64,000 nucleotides of DNA from Wurfbainia villosa (lineage: Eukaryota > Streptophyta > Magnoliopsida > Zingiberales > Zingiberaceae), in the NCBI GenBank assembly GCA_025175895.1, contig CM045990.1, positions 54,995,704 to 55,059,703 on the forward strand. Direction: 5' to 3'. The position numbers and the translations under genes are program-made. The notes under the pieces were generated by a model that had not been told where the DNA came from, did no database searches, and saw only the letters and a list, made by a program, of their open reading frames with translations. Position 1 is the stretch's first letter. Each line of letters starts with the position of its first letter. Positions 24,289 to 34,478 of the stretch are shown piece by piece.

Positions 24289-24943
24289 GGGACTGTTTGG
24301 TTCGGGGTTATTGGAGATAACCTTGGTTATTCATTCAAGATTATCAATAAAATCCTTGTTTGGTTTAAGTTTTGAACGATGACCAAGTAATGAAGAATAC
24401 CCGATACATTAACAAATAACTCATGCAAGGTCATACAATCCGGAATTAAAAAACCTAAGAAAAGAGAGATTTTTGTTTATTCCGTATCAAGGAATTTTCT
24501 TTTCCAATATTAACTTTTATATTTTTTATTTTGCATGGGCATGATTTAGATATTTATATGATTAAAAAATATTAAAATAATATTTTAACAATTCAAGGTC
24601 ATATATATTTTTTTTTACATTTTTTATTTTGCACGAGTATGACTTAGATATTTTTATAATTAAAAAATATTTTAATAATTTTTTTTTAAAATAATAAAAT
24701 TATAATAAGAATGTACATTTAATTTTTAAAAGAATATCTAATTAAATTTGTATCAAGAGTAATATGGTAAATATTAACTTAGGTTATGTATTAAAACTTC
24801 CAAATAAACAAGTGTTTATTGTATTATTTATAATTGAAATAAACAATCTTTGATTATGTTTCATTCATTATAACCTTAGTTATGTGATTATTTGATAATC
24901 ACATAACCAAAGTTATACATGATAACTTAAACCAAATGCATCC
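24289..24943 (+). mobile_element. Non-autonomous TIR element, copy 2 (CpG core absent)
   Basis: Left end GGGACTGTTTGGTTCGGG; right end, reverse-complemented, GGATGCATTTGGTTTAAG. A 3-bp ATA duplication flanks it (24286-24288 and 24944-24946). It shares the family's left block (TAACCTTGGTTATTCATTCA, TTTGAACGATGACCAAG) and right block (TAATATGGTAAATATTAA, then the palindromic TTATGTGATTATTTGATAATC region) but has AT-rich filler in place of the CpG core. It sits inside an older family X repeat, so the insertion is the younger event. Confidence 0.75.
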
Positions 24944-26189
24944 ATAGAGTTAATTGAATTCAAAAAATAACTGTAGATCTTTTTCAAAATCGATCTTTAT
25001 TTTATTCATAAATTTCGTCGTATCTTAATCACAACGTCATTCATATGGACTTTCGAATTTAAATTTATCGGATAAATAAATAAAGAGAAAAATTGTAACG
25101 ATTTACTCAGGCAAAGTCTATGCAAAAGAAAAACAAACAAATAAGTCTGCAGGGTCGATCATTTACTAAAATAATATTTGATGATAAATTTAAAAAAAAA
25201 TCATAGGTAACAAATAGAGTAAAATTTTAACTTTTAATAGTCTTTTAAGATGACATAATTATAAAATTCAAATTGAATAGGTTAAACTGCGAGTACTTTT
25301 TCGATGTATTCAAATAGTTAATTGATGGAGATCCATAAAGATTTCGATTTTTTTCGATTCAATTATCGATGAGATGTACCTATATAAGTGCATAGTCGGA
25401 TTAATCATCTCTATAGATTAATCAAATCGAAAGTTGGACTGCCAGCTAGGTATATTTATCGGTTCAGTTATAATCGGTTTCGGATCTGTTGATTTTGAAA
25501 CCGATTTGAACCGGTTCCAAAATTTTAATTTGGAAACCAATTCAATCCGGATCGATTCCGAATCGATTCCAAACCGATTTTGAAACGGTTCCGGACCGAT
25601 TCCAATACAGTTTCGGATCATTTTCTTCGAATTCGAGCTTCCAAATTCATCTATCGCATCAATGATCAAATTCTTTTTTTGATCGTAAAATAATCTTGTA
25701 GACATGTCAGTATGCTAAGAGTTTCCATTTTTAAATTAGCAATCGGAATCAGATTTAAATCGGGGAGATTTCGAATTGATTCCGAAATCGATTAGATTCG
25801 AACTGAATCGGAACCGTTCTAGTTCCAAAATCGATTCATCTGAATCGATTTCGATTCCGAATTTAACGAACAGATTCCGACTCAATTCCGAACAGAGTCG
25901 ATCCGTTAAGCATTCATACTGCCGGCCCAACAAAAAAAAAAAAGCGCTTCTGCTCTGCTCCATTTGTCCTCGTCTCAATCTCTTTCGACGGCTTTTACGG
26001 CGATGAATGTCTGCATTCCATCTCGCGTTTATCACCAGCAGACAAATCTGACACCTTTCCCTCCATCTCTTCCCTCCTCGCTTATGCCTCAAGCATAAGT
26101 AAACGCCCCGCCATCATCCAACCGCCTCCTCCTCCTCTGCTTCTTCCTAACAGAGCTTCCTTCCTTCTTTTGCCGACCTCTGCAACAAA
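24944..26189. other. Spacer with repeat half and GATTCCGA low-complexity block
   Basis: The right half of the interrupted family X repeat occupies about 24950-25070. About 25255-25430 matches 5995-6175. From about 25470 to 25900 the DNA is an irregular array of CGATTCCGA/GAACCG words on both strands, coding for meaningless RFRFNRNRF-type strings. 26020-26189 is the probable promoter and leader of the next gene. Confidence 0.5.
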
Positions 26190-26601
26190 ATGGAGACCGG
26201 TGCGAATTCCCGTGCTGCGGCCCTGCGCAACGTCGACGGAAGCGACGCCGGCGGCAGCGGAAGGAGGAGAGACCAGTTCGAGTTGCTCCAGGAACTGCAC
26301 GCCAAGCTAGAGAAGCTGGAGGAGGAGACGCAGGCGATGAAGCAGAGCATCAGAAGGTGCGCGGAGGAGAGATCCAAACTCATGGACGAGATCACAAAGC
26401 AGTTCCACAGAATAAGGAAGACTGGTCTCTCGTCGGTACGTAACTTCCCACCATTATTTCAGTCTGAAAAATCTTCCACGACGAGATTGTTTTGTGATCT
26501 GACTCTCTGTCAAAATGCAGAACGACGGAGAGCATAAAAAGCTCAACCTCCAAACGTTTCGAGCTCTGATCTCCATCATCAAGCAATTGGATGATCACTG
26601 A
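26190..26601 (+). CDS. Small coiled-coil protein, function unknown
   Basis: Two exons, 26190-26435 and 26521-26601 (TCG|GTACGT, TGCAG|AACGAC), 108 aa. Residues about 28-72 are strongly heptad-like (LLQELHAKLEKLEEETQAMK and following), predicting a coiled coil rich in Glu/Lys. The second exon adds a short helical tail ending LISIIKQLDDH. No signal peptide or membrane segment. The ATG follows a CT-rich leader and is the first in frame. I do not recognise a named family; the compact two-exon structure with an 85-bp intron and the codon bias support a real gene. Coiled-coil proteins of this size are often subunits or adaptors, but no specific role can be given. Confidence 0.75.
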
Positions 26602-27278
26602 AGTTTGACGTCAGTCTGCTTGCTGCAGACAGCGTCGAGCTTCGTCTACATCCATCCATCCGATAGCCGAGTCGAGCGCACCCATTACGACTGAATCGGT
26701 CGGCCTAATCTAAGTAGTCTGTGCTAGTCGTGTTGGATCGATCCACCCGACTCACTTTTACTGTCTAAATAGTTTTTTTTTTTTAGATTTAAAAATAAAA
26801 ATAAAAGAATCAATATTTTTTTTTATAATTTAGATGTTTAGATTTTTAATTTGATTATTTTTGAAATGGATAGTTCGATTCTATATTTCGATAGGACAAA
26901 CAGACAGTGCAAATAGTTTGAACTTTTTCAGATATTCAAATTTCAAAAATTAATCTTTAAATAAAAAAAATCGAACACTTGGAGTATAAAAAAAATCATT
27001 TTGTTGTTCCTATCATTGCACCACGCACTGTATTTGCCTTTGGAGCCATCACGGGGAGCCATTAGGACAAATTTAGACGGCTATATAATTAAGATTTGAA
27101 AGAGTAATAGGTTGATTTTTGGAGATGACGATTAGGATATCGATGACTCTATATTTCTATACTAGTTATTTGACATCTGATTTACCCCCCTCCACACGTA
27201 GAGGCACGGGGCTTTTAATCATTTATAGATTGATTTTCTTTTAATGAAATGATAAATCATAAATTAAAAAATTATAGA
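26602..27278. other. Spacer, no gene seen
   Basis: 3' UTR of the coiled-coil gene followed by AT-rich sequence with no supportable ORF. Confidence 0.5.
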
Positions 27279-28071
27279 GGGTGCATTTAATTCGAGATTA
27301 TTATTAATATCCTTGATTATCCACTTAAAATAGGAGAAGTTTGATTTTCATTAATTCTCTAAGTTATAAATTTTTTTTCTAAAAATATTTTTCAAATTTT
27401 ATCATTAGGATAAAAATATCCTTATCAATTTATCAAATAGCAATCCGACTATACATAAATTAATAATATAATTAAAATCCTAATCGATCAGTTGCAATCG
27501 GCATCGTTAGCGATGGCCTTTGCTCACCAATTGACCGGTTGGTTGCCATCGGTCGTTGGTTGCCGATCAATCGGTCGTCACCGATCATAGGCCGATCGAT
27601 CGTCAGTGTCAATCGTCGATCGTAGGTCGGACCGATCACTTATCGCGTCAATCGACCCACGGTGGGCGATCGCCGCGATTGACGATCGCCATGCCGTCGG
27701 CGATCGCGCCGCCGTCGGCGATCGTCGACGGCCGTCGGCGATCGTCGATTGGCCGTCGATAGTCACCGCGATCGGCGCCAATGGTCACTCATCAATGCCA
27801 ATGTCGGTCGACAATTGTCGTCGATATCAACGTCGATCGATAATTATCGTCGATGTCGATCGCGCAGTCATTGGAGTCTTAAATTGAATGAGTAATATAG
27901 TAAAATATTAAATTAAATGATAATTTAAAACTTTCAAACAAAATTATTTTAATTATATTACTTCGAATGGAATCAAACAATCTAAATTATATTTCATTCC
28001 TATAACTTTAATAATATTAATAATTAGATAATCAGAATTATACATTATTATAATTTAAACTAAATACACCT
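27279..28071 (+). mobile_element. Non-autonomous TIR element, copy 3 (largest CpG core)
   Basis: Left end GGGTGCATTTAATTC; right end, reverse-complemented, AGGTGTATTTAGTTT; flanking AGA at 27276-27278 and 28072-28074. The right block has TAATATAGTAAAATATTAA (near 27892). The core at about 27485-27880 is extremely CpG-dense, made of CGATCG, GTCGGCGATCG and TCGTCGAT words, giving spurious overlapping ORFs in several frames. No transposase. Confidence 0.75.
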
Positions 28072-28730
28072 AGAAGAATTATAAAAGAACCGATAGCGTG
28101 ACTATTCATATTTTGTTTGCATTTGCAATTAGGAGACAAGCTGTCCATTGTCATCCATCAAAAATAGGTTGAAGCATCAAAATGCTGAATGCCTTGTTTC
28201 AGGCATGTGGTCTAAGCAATGATGCTTGACACTTCATCTACTGATTCTCAGTGCCAACTTAAATTTATCTTAATCTTTTATCGGATTCAGATTTTCTAAA
28301 TTTTATTATAAAGATGAACGCATAAAAAATAAATAAAAAATATTACAGAAAAATAGAATTACATATAATTTTTAAAAGGTGATCCATAAATATCCTATTT
28401 AGATGATAAATTTATTTAAATATAAATGAGGATATAATAAAAGAAGGTAATGGATTTAATTGAGTTAGATACAGGTTTGTTTATATTTTAAGATATGGTG
28501 TGTATTTTTGAGCATTAAATACAATTTTGTAATTTAAAAAATATATATAAATATTTGGTAAAATAATTAATTATGGGTTATTTTTAATAAAATGGCAAAA
28601 ATAGAATCCTCTACCGGAAGCCACGCGCCGTACCAACAGAGGACAGCTGGAACGCGTTCTCGGATGGGTTTCGGATCGGGTCAGTTTATTCTCTACTCGA
28701 TCCGCTAATCGGCCGGTCCTTCTTCGCCGA
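28072..28730. other. Spacer upstream of the AG-peptide gene
   Basis: AT-rich until about 28610, then GC-rich promoter-like sequence. No ORF supported. Confidence 0.5.
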
Positions 28731-28738
28731 TATAAACC
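28731..28738 (+). promoter_or_regulatory. TATA box of the AG-peptide gene
   Basis: TATAAACC 83 bp upstream of the ATG at 28814, in a GC-rich context. It predicts a leader of about 50 nt with a CT-rich start region (TTCCTCTTCCTCTTC). Confidence 0.8.
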
Positions 28739-28813
28739 GGAGCCTTCCTCTTCCTCTTCACCCTCGCCGTCTTTCCCTACCGTCTTTTCAATCGAGACCT
28801 CGTCCGAGTAGAA

Positions 28814-29017
28814 ATGGCTGCCTTCGGAGTCAAAAACCTCGCGATCTGCCTCGCCGCCCTCGTCTCCGCCGCCTTCCTCGCCGGCGGTGCCGCCGCCGCC
28901 GCCGCCGAGGCCCCGGCCCCGGCCCCAACCTCTGCGGCCGGCGTCATCTCCCCGCAGCTCGCCGTCGCCGTTTTTGGCTCCTCCGCCGCTCTCATTCTCG
29001 GATCCCTCCGCCAGTGA
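28814..29017 (+). CDS. Arabinogalactan peptide (AG-peptide)
   Basis: 67-aa precursor encoded in one exon. Residues 1 to about 30 are a signal peptide (hydrophobic LAICLAALVSAAFLAGG). The mature segment is very short, with the AGP glycomodule EAPAPAPTS at 32-40, whose prolines would be hydroxylated and arabinogalactosylated. The C-terminal hydrophobic segment AVAVFGSSAALILGSL (51-66) is a GPI-anchor addition signal. Predicted product: a GPI-anchored cell-surface proteoglycan of about 10-14 residues, similar in plan to Arabidopsis AGP23/AGP40 and the AGP16/20 group. Such peptides are linked to cell wall and plasma membrane signalling and often to pollen or growth, but no specific role follows from sequence. 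Strong TATA box and high GC. Confidence 0.9.
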   Translation: MAAFGVKNLAICLAALVSAAFLAGGAAAAAAEAPAPAPTSAAGVISPQLAVAVFGSSAALILGSLRQ

Positions 29018-30353
29018 TGGATCTGGCGCGCTCTGCTATCTGACGATGCTCGTTAGAGTTTTCGTCGCTTTTAGGGTTCATTTTCCAGGTAGATCGTTGT
29101 TCATGATCGATGTTTTCGCATGTGATGCTTGTAGATATTTGATACTTCTATTTGTCGTCGAGTTATATCGTTCTTCCACTTGATTTCTTGCGATTTTGCT
29201 CGCATTTGGTGAATTTGATCCCTTGCTGATGGAACTGGCATACCCTAAAGATCTCGACAATTTTACTCGATAATATCGATTAATTGCTAGGAGTTCGATC
29301 ATTTTTTAGATGAACATACTGTAAATCTCCTAAACGGGTTAGCTCGAACATGAAAAGATTAATTTAAAAAAAAAATAGTGGAAGGGGAAATTTTAGAAAA
29401 GCCACTGGGGGTACGACAGATTTTAAAAAGTTAGATCAAATGCTCAAATATTTTATTGAAATATTAAATTTTTTAATATTTTATCAGTACTTATTTATTG
29501 TGTAGCTACTTTTTTTATTATGTTTTATTAAATGTTCCTTTGCGATGAAATAATTTTCCGATAAAAAATTTTATACAAATGTTCAAAATGAGGTAGTAAT
29601 AAAATAAAATTCTCCCTTTTCCAGGACACACGAGGACTCGATATCCAGAAACTTCGTATAAGATTTATTTTTTCAAATATAAAATAAAATAATAAGTAAG
29701 GAGAAGATTTGTAAGGAAAGTTTACATTTATATTATTGTTCTTCTATAGTCTCCGAGTCCATTTTGCACGGAACCTTTGAGGCATCGAAGGGTTAATATA
29801 GTTGATAAATATAAAAGGATAAATTTTAAATTGACATTGATCCGATAATAATTCTGAATTATCAATCGATCTTCTTTTATGTATTTATCATTTAGATTTT
29901 TATTTATCTTCTTCGTCGAAAAAGACAATCAGAGAAGCTATTAACATAGTGATTTTTTTTTTTTTTTTTTTAGACATCGAACCAAATCAATTCAACTCCA
30001 CTATATTGAGTCATTATATGTATAACCTACTAATATTTTTGCAAAGTCGATTATCACTTAACCTAAATCCATTATCAAATATAACAAAACATCCTATGAG
30101 ACAATTTAATCAAACTCGACTCTTTGTAACTATTTTTGCACCCGCAATCTCTATAAGAGGTTTAATGGTAGGAACGAGAGTTTTTTTTTAATCTTTTTAA
30201 TGTCATATCAAAAATAAAAAATTTTATTATTTTTTAGCTATAAAAATATCTCTCCATAATTTATATATGAATTGCATCTTTATTTATATTTTATATTATA
30301 TATAAATAATAAAAAATAAAAAAATCATTGAACTACCACTTTTAATCATTATT
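29018..30353. other. AG-peptide 3' region and spacer
   Basis: 3' UTR (about 29018-29300) followed by AT-rich sequence with no supportable gene; short ORFs at 29078-29302 and 29728-29928 (minus) look random. Confidence 0.5.
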
Positions 30354-30370
30354 CAAATGTCATTCAACAA

Positions 30371-30526
30371 AAAAAAACTACAATCCGATACACGAAGCTC
30401 CCGCCACGCGGGGTACCGGAGAAGGAATCCATTGTACGCAACCTTATTTTGCTTTTATGCAAGAGCCTATTTCAAGAATTTGAACCCGTGATTTTTTAAT
30501 CACAAGACAACAACTTTAACGTTGGT
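30371..30526 (-). mobile_element. AU-type SINE (minus strand)
   Basis: Read on the minus strand it has the tRNA-like box B region (CACGGGTTCAAATTCTTGAA), GGCTCTTGCA, GCGTACAATGGATTC, CCCCGCGTGGCGGGAGCTTC and a T-rich end, all AU SINE landmarks. It is bounded by a perfect 17-bp direct repeat CAAATGTCATTCAACAA (30354-30370 and 30527-30543), the target-site duplication. Confidence 0.9.
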
Positions 30527-30543
30527 CAAATGTCATTCAACAA

Positions 30544-31683
30544 CGATTTTATTTTTTATTTTTACTAATTTGAATTTAAAATAAAAATAAAAATTATAAA
30601 ATTATTTTATTTAACAAAAATGAATGGAGCATCTCTCGATGTTTGTAAAAAGTGATTTTTTTTTTTGAAGTAAAAAGTGAATAGGTTCGCGCTTCAGTAT
30701 ATTTTATTATCGATTTTTCGATGATAATAAAAAAAAATCATGAAATACTCTAAAAAAAACTCGAAAGAGCACTTTCTTTTTTATGGCTCATCCCCAATGG
30801 GAGCTCAAAGCATTCACAAATCTTTTTATAGTTAGATTCCAATTTAATTTTTGTAATTATGCTTTGATTATAATTAATCAATGAAACTAGATAAAATAAA
30901 TGAATCGATAGAAATTTAGAAGCAATCCATATATCAATACTATTTCTAAAATATATTGCTTATTTTTATGTTTTATGGATCAAATTTTTTTAGAAAGTTT
31001 AATTAATCTTATAATTTATAAATTTTTTTTTAAAATTATACACTAATTTTTATATTATTCTCTATAGCTCGTTATAGATCGAATGATAATGTGGTCGATC
31101 ACATTCAATGTAGAATACAAAATAGCAACTTGACAAAGTGAGCAAATCTAATTCTACATCGCGATGGATAAGGTTGGCCTTGCCAATGTGATCGATGACA
31201 TACAATGTAGAACAATAACGAAGCCAAAAATTTTAATTGATCCGGATTAATTTATTTTTAATGAAATGATCCGGACCGATGATAAAATTATAAACGGAGT
31301 TAAAAATCTTTGTCCGTAATTAGTGTAAAAAATATCCTAAACTAAAACTCAAGTAAAATTATACGTGGCTTTGCCCGTGACGTAGGATTCACAATAAAAT
31401 CTTAACAAAGTGAGAAAACCTAAGTTTTACATCGCGATTAAGATGGAGATTTGGTTTTTCAAAACAAAACATTATGGATGGGAAATAACTAGACTAATTA
31501 AAAATCATACATAAAATATATAAATTTAAAAAAAAACAACTATGGAAGGCCATGATTGCTATTTAACATGGCATTAGATAAATACAATAAAAATTATTGT
31601 AATATATAAATAAAAAATTTATATGTAAATCTTTTTTATTTTCCCACATAGTTAAAATTTTCTCTCCTTGAGCTTCCACTATG
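30544..31683. other. AT-rich spacer, no gene seen
   Basis: AT-rich. Contains two related segments (about 31070-31220 and 31370-31470) repeating 'ACTTGACAAAGTGAG' and 'TACATCGCGAT', probably a decayed transposon. No coding evidence. Confidence 0.4.
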
Positions 31684-32262
31684 GATACAACAACAACAAC
31701 TACAAAGTCTTATCCCACTAGGTGGGGTCGACTATATGGATCCTTCTACGCCATTGGACTCTATCCCCTACTATATCATCATCTATATTTAAATAAATTT
31801 TATCTTGTTTTATGGTTGCTAACCAAGTCTTTTTTGGTCTTCCTTTTCCTTGTTTGATGTGTATATTTGGTATCGTTTCACATCGCCTAACTGGAGCATT
31901 TATTGGCCGTCTAAGTACATGTCCGTACCACCTTAAACGTGTATCTCGGAGCTTTCTTTCAATAGATGCAATATCAATTTTTTCTCTAATGCTCTCATTT
32001 CTTATTCTATCCATCCTCGTATGTCCACACATCCACCTTAACATCCTCATCTCTGCAACTCTCATCTTTTGCTCATATGCTCGAGTCGTAGCCCAACATT
32101 CAGCTCCATCTAACATAGCAGGTCTAATTGCCGTTTTGTAGAACTTCCCTTTAAATTTTAGAGGCACTTTAGGATCACATAAAATACCCGATGTTTTCCT
32201 CCATTTCAACCATCCTGTTTGTATTCTATGTAAGACATCTCTCTCAATCCCTCCATAATCTT
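31684..32262 (-). mobile_element. RTE-type LINE, C-terminal reverse transcriptase fragment
   Basis: A 163-codon open frame at 31718-32209 (minus) encodes the C-terminal part of a non-LTR retrotransposon polymerase, with blocks such as KFYKTAIRPAMLDGAECWA, MRMLRWMCGHTRMDRIRN, LRWYGHVLRRP and VGDRVQWRRRI. The 3' end is the typical GTTGTTGTTGTATCC tail at about 31684. It is truncated at its 5' end and is the best preserved of the copies in this window (others at 3610-3990, 34882-35392, 38681-38726 and 60299-60425). Confidence 0.9.
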
Positions 32263-32665
32263 ACAAAAATGATCATAAATATTTAAAGTTCGATTAGAAT
32301 ATTCATCATCTCTATCTTAACATGCCATTCGTCTAATATTCACTAAATTTAAATTAGTATATTCTGCTTTCTTCTACTCTTAAAAGCATTTCGTTTAGTG
32401 TTTTAAATCGAGATTCTAGTTTAGCATTTAATAAAGACGTGAAAGTGACTCAAAAAAAAAACATAGTTTTAATGACTACAAATTAATATGATTATTTTTT
32501 ATTTAATATAAAATATAAAATATAAATAAAAAGTGAGATTCGTATAAAAATTATTAGATTTTTGTTTGCCAGAAGCATAAAAAGAAAAATTTCTCGAATG
32601 AGTTTTATCGTTGGAAAATACTCTGAATATTCCGTCAGTTACAAAAGAAATTACTTTTTGCCACG
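32263..32665. other. Spacer, no gene seen
   Basis: AT-rich spacer between the RTE fragment and the P450 pseudogene; no supportable reading frame. Confidence 0.45.
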
Positions 32666-32974
32666 ATGGACAATTCCTCAAACACAGCGGAGTGGTCGTG
32701 GGCGCACTTGCTTGAACAACCCCGACGTCATGCGAAAAGCCGTTACGGAGTTGGTTCGGGTGGTCGGCACAGAGCGGTTAGTAGTCGAATCCAACTTCCG
32801 ATCGACAATGTCATCGTTTCGAACTACTTCATCCCCAAGGGGAACATGGTCTTATCGGGTCGAGTTGCACTAGGCCGAAATCCGAAGGCATGGAATGATC
32901 CGACCCAATTTGCTCCAAGCTTACATTCGATGGTCGACGATCCATGCAATGGCGTAGTCAGCTTTGGGCATTAG
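32666..32974 (+). pseudogene. Cytochrome P450 fragment, CYP79-like
   Basis: Translation in shifting frames recovers consecutive CYP79-type blocks: DNSSNTAEWSWAHLLEQP (I-helix side), then in another frame DVMRKAVTELVRVVGTERLV followed by ESNF, then back to a frame with DNVIVSNYFIPKGNMVLSGR and VALGRNPKAWNDP. The functional family has these segments in this order, but here the ExxR-containing part between ESNF and DNVIV is deleted, and two frameshifts break the gene. The haem-binding Cys region is absent. CYP79 enzymes convert amino acids to aldoximes; this copy cannot. Confidence 0.8.
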
Positions 32975-33000
32975 CCCGAGCTAATGATTTCGATTAATCA

Positions 33001-33068
33001 CCGGGGTAAAAATTTACCCCGGGTTAAACGGCAAATTTATTTATTTTTTACTGTGCTACAGTAAAAAA
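33001..33068. repeat. Two small hairpins
   Basis: CCGGGGTAAA and TTTACCCCGG (33001-33022) form an inverted pair with a 2-nt gap, and TTTTTTACTGT-GCT-ACAGTAAAAAA (33044-33068) is a perfect 11-bp stem with a 3-nt loop. Possibly remnants of a MITE. Confidence 0.7.
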
Positions 33069-33312
33069 ATTTCTTTTTTACCTAGGCTAAACGCCATAAC
33101 GTGGCTCCGCTTGTGGATGCATGGGAGCTCTACTCGGAACGGCGATGACCTACATGTCGATCGGAAGGGTGTTTATCCGTCGACGAGACCAGGGTCAATC
33201 TCTCGGAGGAAAAGATGAGCCTCTACAAAGCCAAACCTCTAATGGCTCGTGCAAAGATTCGATTGCCCATGCAGCGCATCGCAAAGGCAGTGGCACCATG
33301 TAGCATAGCACA

Positions 33313-33590
33313 TTTGACACTGAGCGGACAGGTGAAACCTCCCTAGGAGGTTAGCAACGCCTTGTGGTGCGGGCCGTCAGCGCACCATGGGGCAGATGAC
33401 ACTGGGTGGACAGGCAACCTCCAACGGATTGTTGATGACGAATTGTGGTGCGAGCGTTTAGCGCCCCATAACACACTTGACATTGGGCGGACTGGCAAAC
33501 CTCCATGGGAGACTAGCGACGTCCTATGGTGCGGACAGCCAATGCACCACGGGACACTTGTCACTAGACAGATCGATAGACTTCCGTCTC
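33313..33590 (+). repeat. 81-bp minisatellite, about 3.4 units
   Basis: Units start at 33313 (82 bp), 33395 (81 bp), 33476 (81 bp) and a partial unit at 33557. Shared words are TTGACACTGGGYGGACWGGC, TTGTGGTGCG and CACCATGGGGCA. The 81-bp period equals 27 codons, so the open frame from 33362 passes through with repeating WCGxxxxHHG units. That frame continues into the L1 zinc-finger region. Confidence 0.85.
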
Positions 33591-33599
33591 ACAGAAGGC

Positions 33600-34151
33600 A
33601 AGCAACAACAGGCATGACATACAGATTTTTTCAGCCGCGAGGTGTCATAGTACCTTGGGCAACGACGGTGTGGCGATCAGGTATTATGCCTAAGCACTGC
33701 TTCACCTATTGGCTAGCGGCGCATGGGAGATTGCGCATAGCAAACTGCATGTCGTATGAACCGAGGAAGGAGTGTGCACTATGTCATTCTGCGGAGGAAT
33801 CCAACCCACATCTTCTTCCGCTGCTCCTTCACTAGGCGACTGTAGAATATGATGCGGAGATGACTACACATATGACTCCAAATATACATGATGTCTCATC
33901 TCTTTCAGGCTTTTCGACATGAGATGCATGGAAAAGGATGGATAAGGAAGACACAAACTTGGCTATTTTCTGTATAATATTTCTTGTATGACAAGCTCGT
34001 AATATGAGCCGTTTTAAAGACCATAAGTCTAGTATTGAAAGATTGTTCCTCAAAATACAGGCTCATGTCTATCGCTTTGTAGAAACATAACTTCTATACT
34101 TTTTTATACCTTCATCTATATATATACTATTCCAAAAAAAAAAAAAAAAAT
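33600..34151 (+). mobile_element. L1-type LINE 3' end with poly(A)
   Basis: The frame at 33620-33835 encodes the zf-RVT (reverse transcriptase zinc-binding) signature: VWRSGIMPKHCFTYWLAAHG, then KECALCHSAEESNPHL. A frameshift near 33815 restores FFRCSFTRR, and then a stop follows. The 3' UTR ends in an A-tract at about 34135-34150, as expected for L1 insertions. 5' truncated and inactive. Confidence 0.8.
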
Positions 34152-34478
34152 TCGATTGCCCAATTTGTTAGAAAATCTATGAGCAAACTTAAACCAGAGA
34201 AGTTCATTAGCTTAGAACAGAAATAAAGGGAAAATAAATTAAAAGCACAAATTTAAGCTACTGCAAGTCCTCTTTAAACTTGATCATCTCATGTTTTGCG
34301 ATTCGCATAAAAAACTATCTTATAGAATTATTTAATCACATAGATCAGAATCTTTTATCCATCTACAATATTTAGAGTCGAATACTTTAAGAGATCACCA
34401 TCGAATTCTTACAAAATTTGAATTTAAACATGGTTTCCGCCAAATTTTTAAGGTGCAATGCGAGACCTGGTATCTCCA

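Noticed and set aside
25418..26092. ORFs encoding RFRFRNRF-type sequence
   Set aside because: They arise from the degenerate GATTCCGA repeat, not from selection on protein.
27556..27887. Overlapping ORFs in several frames in the CpG core of TIR copy 3
   Set aside because: Products of CGATCG-type low complexity, Arg/Ser/Asp-rich in every frame; no conserved protein.
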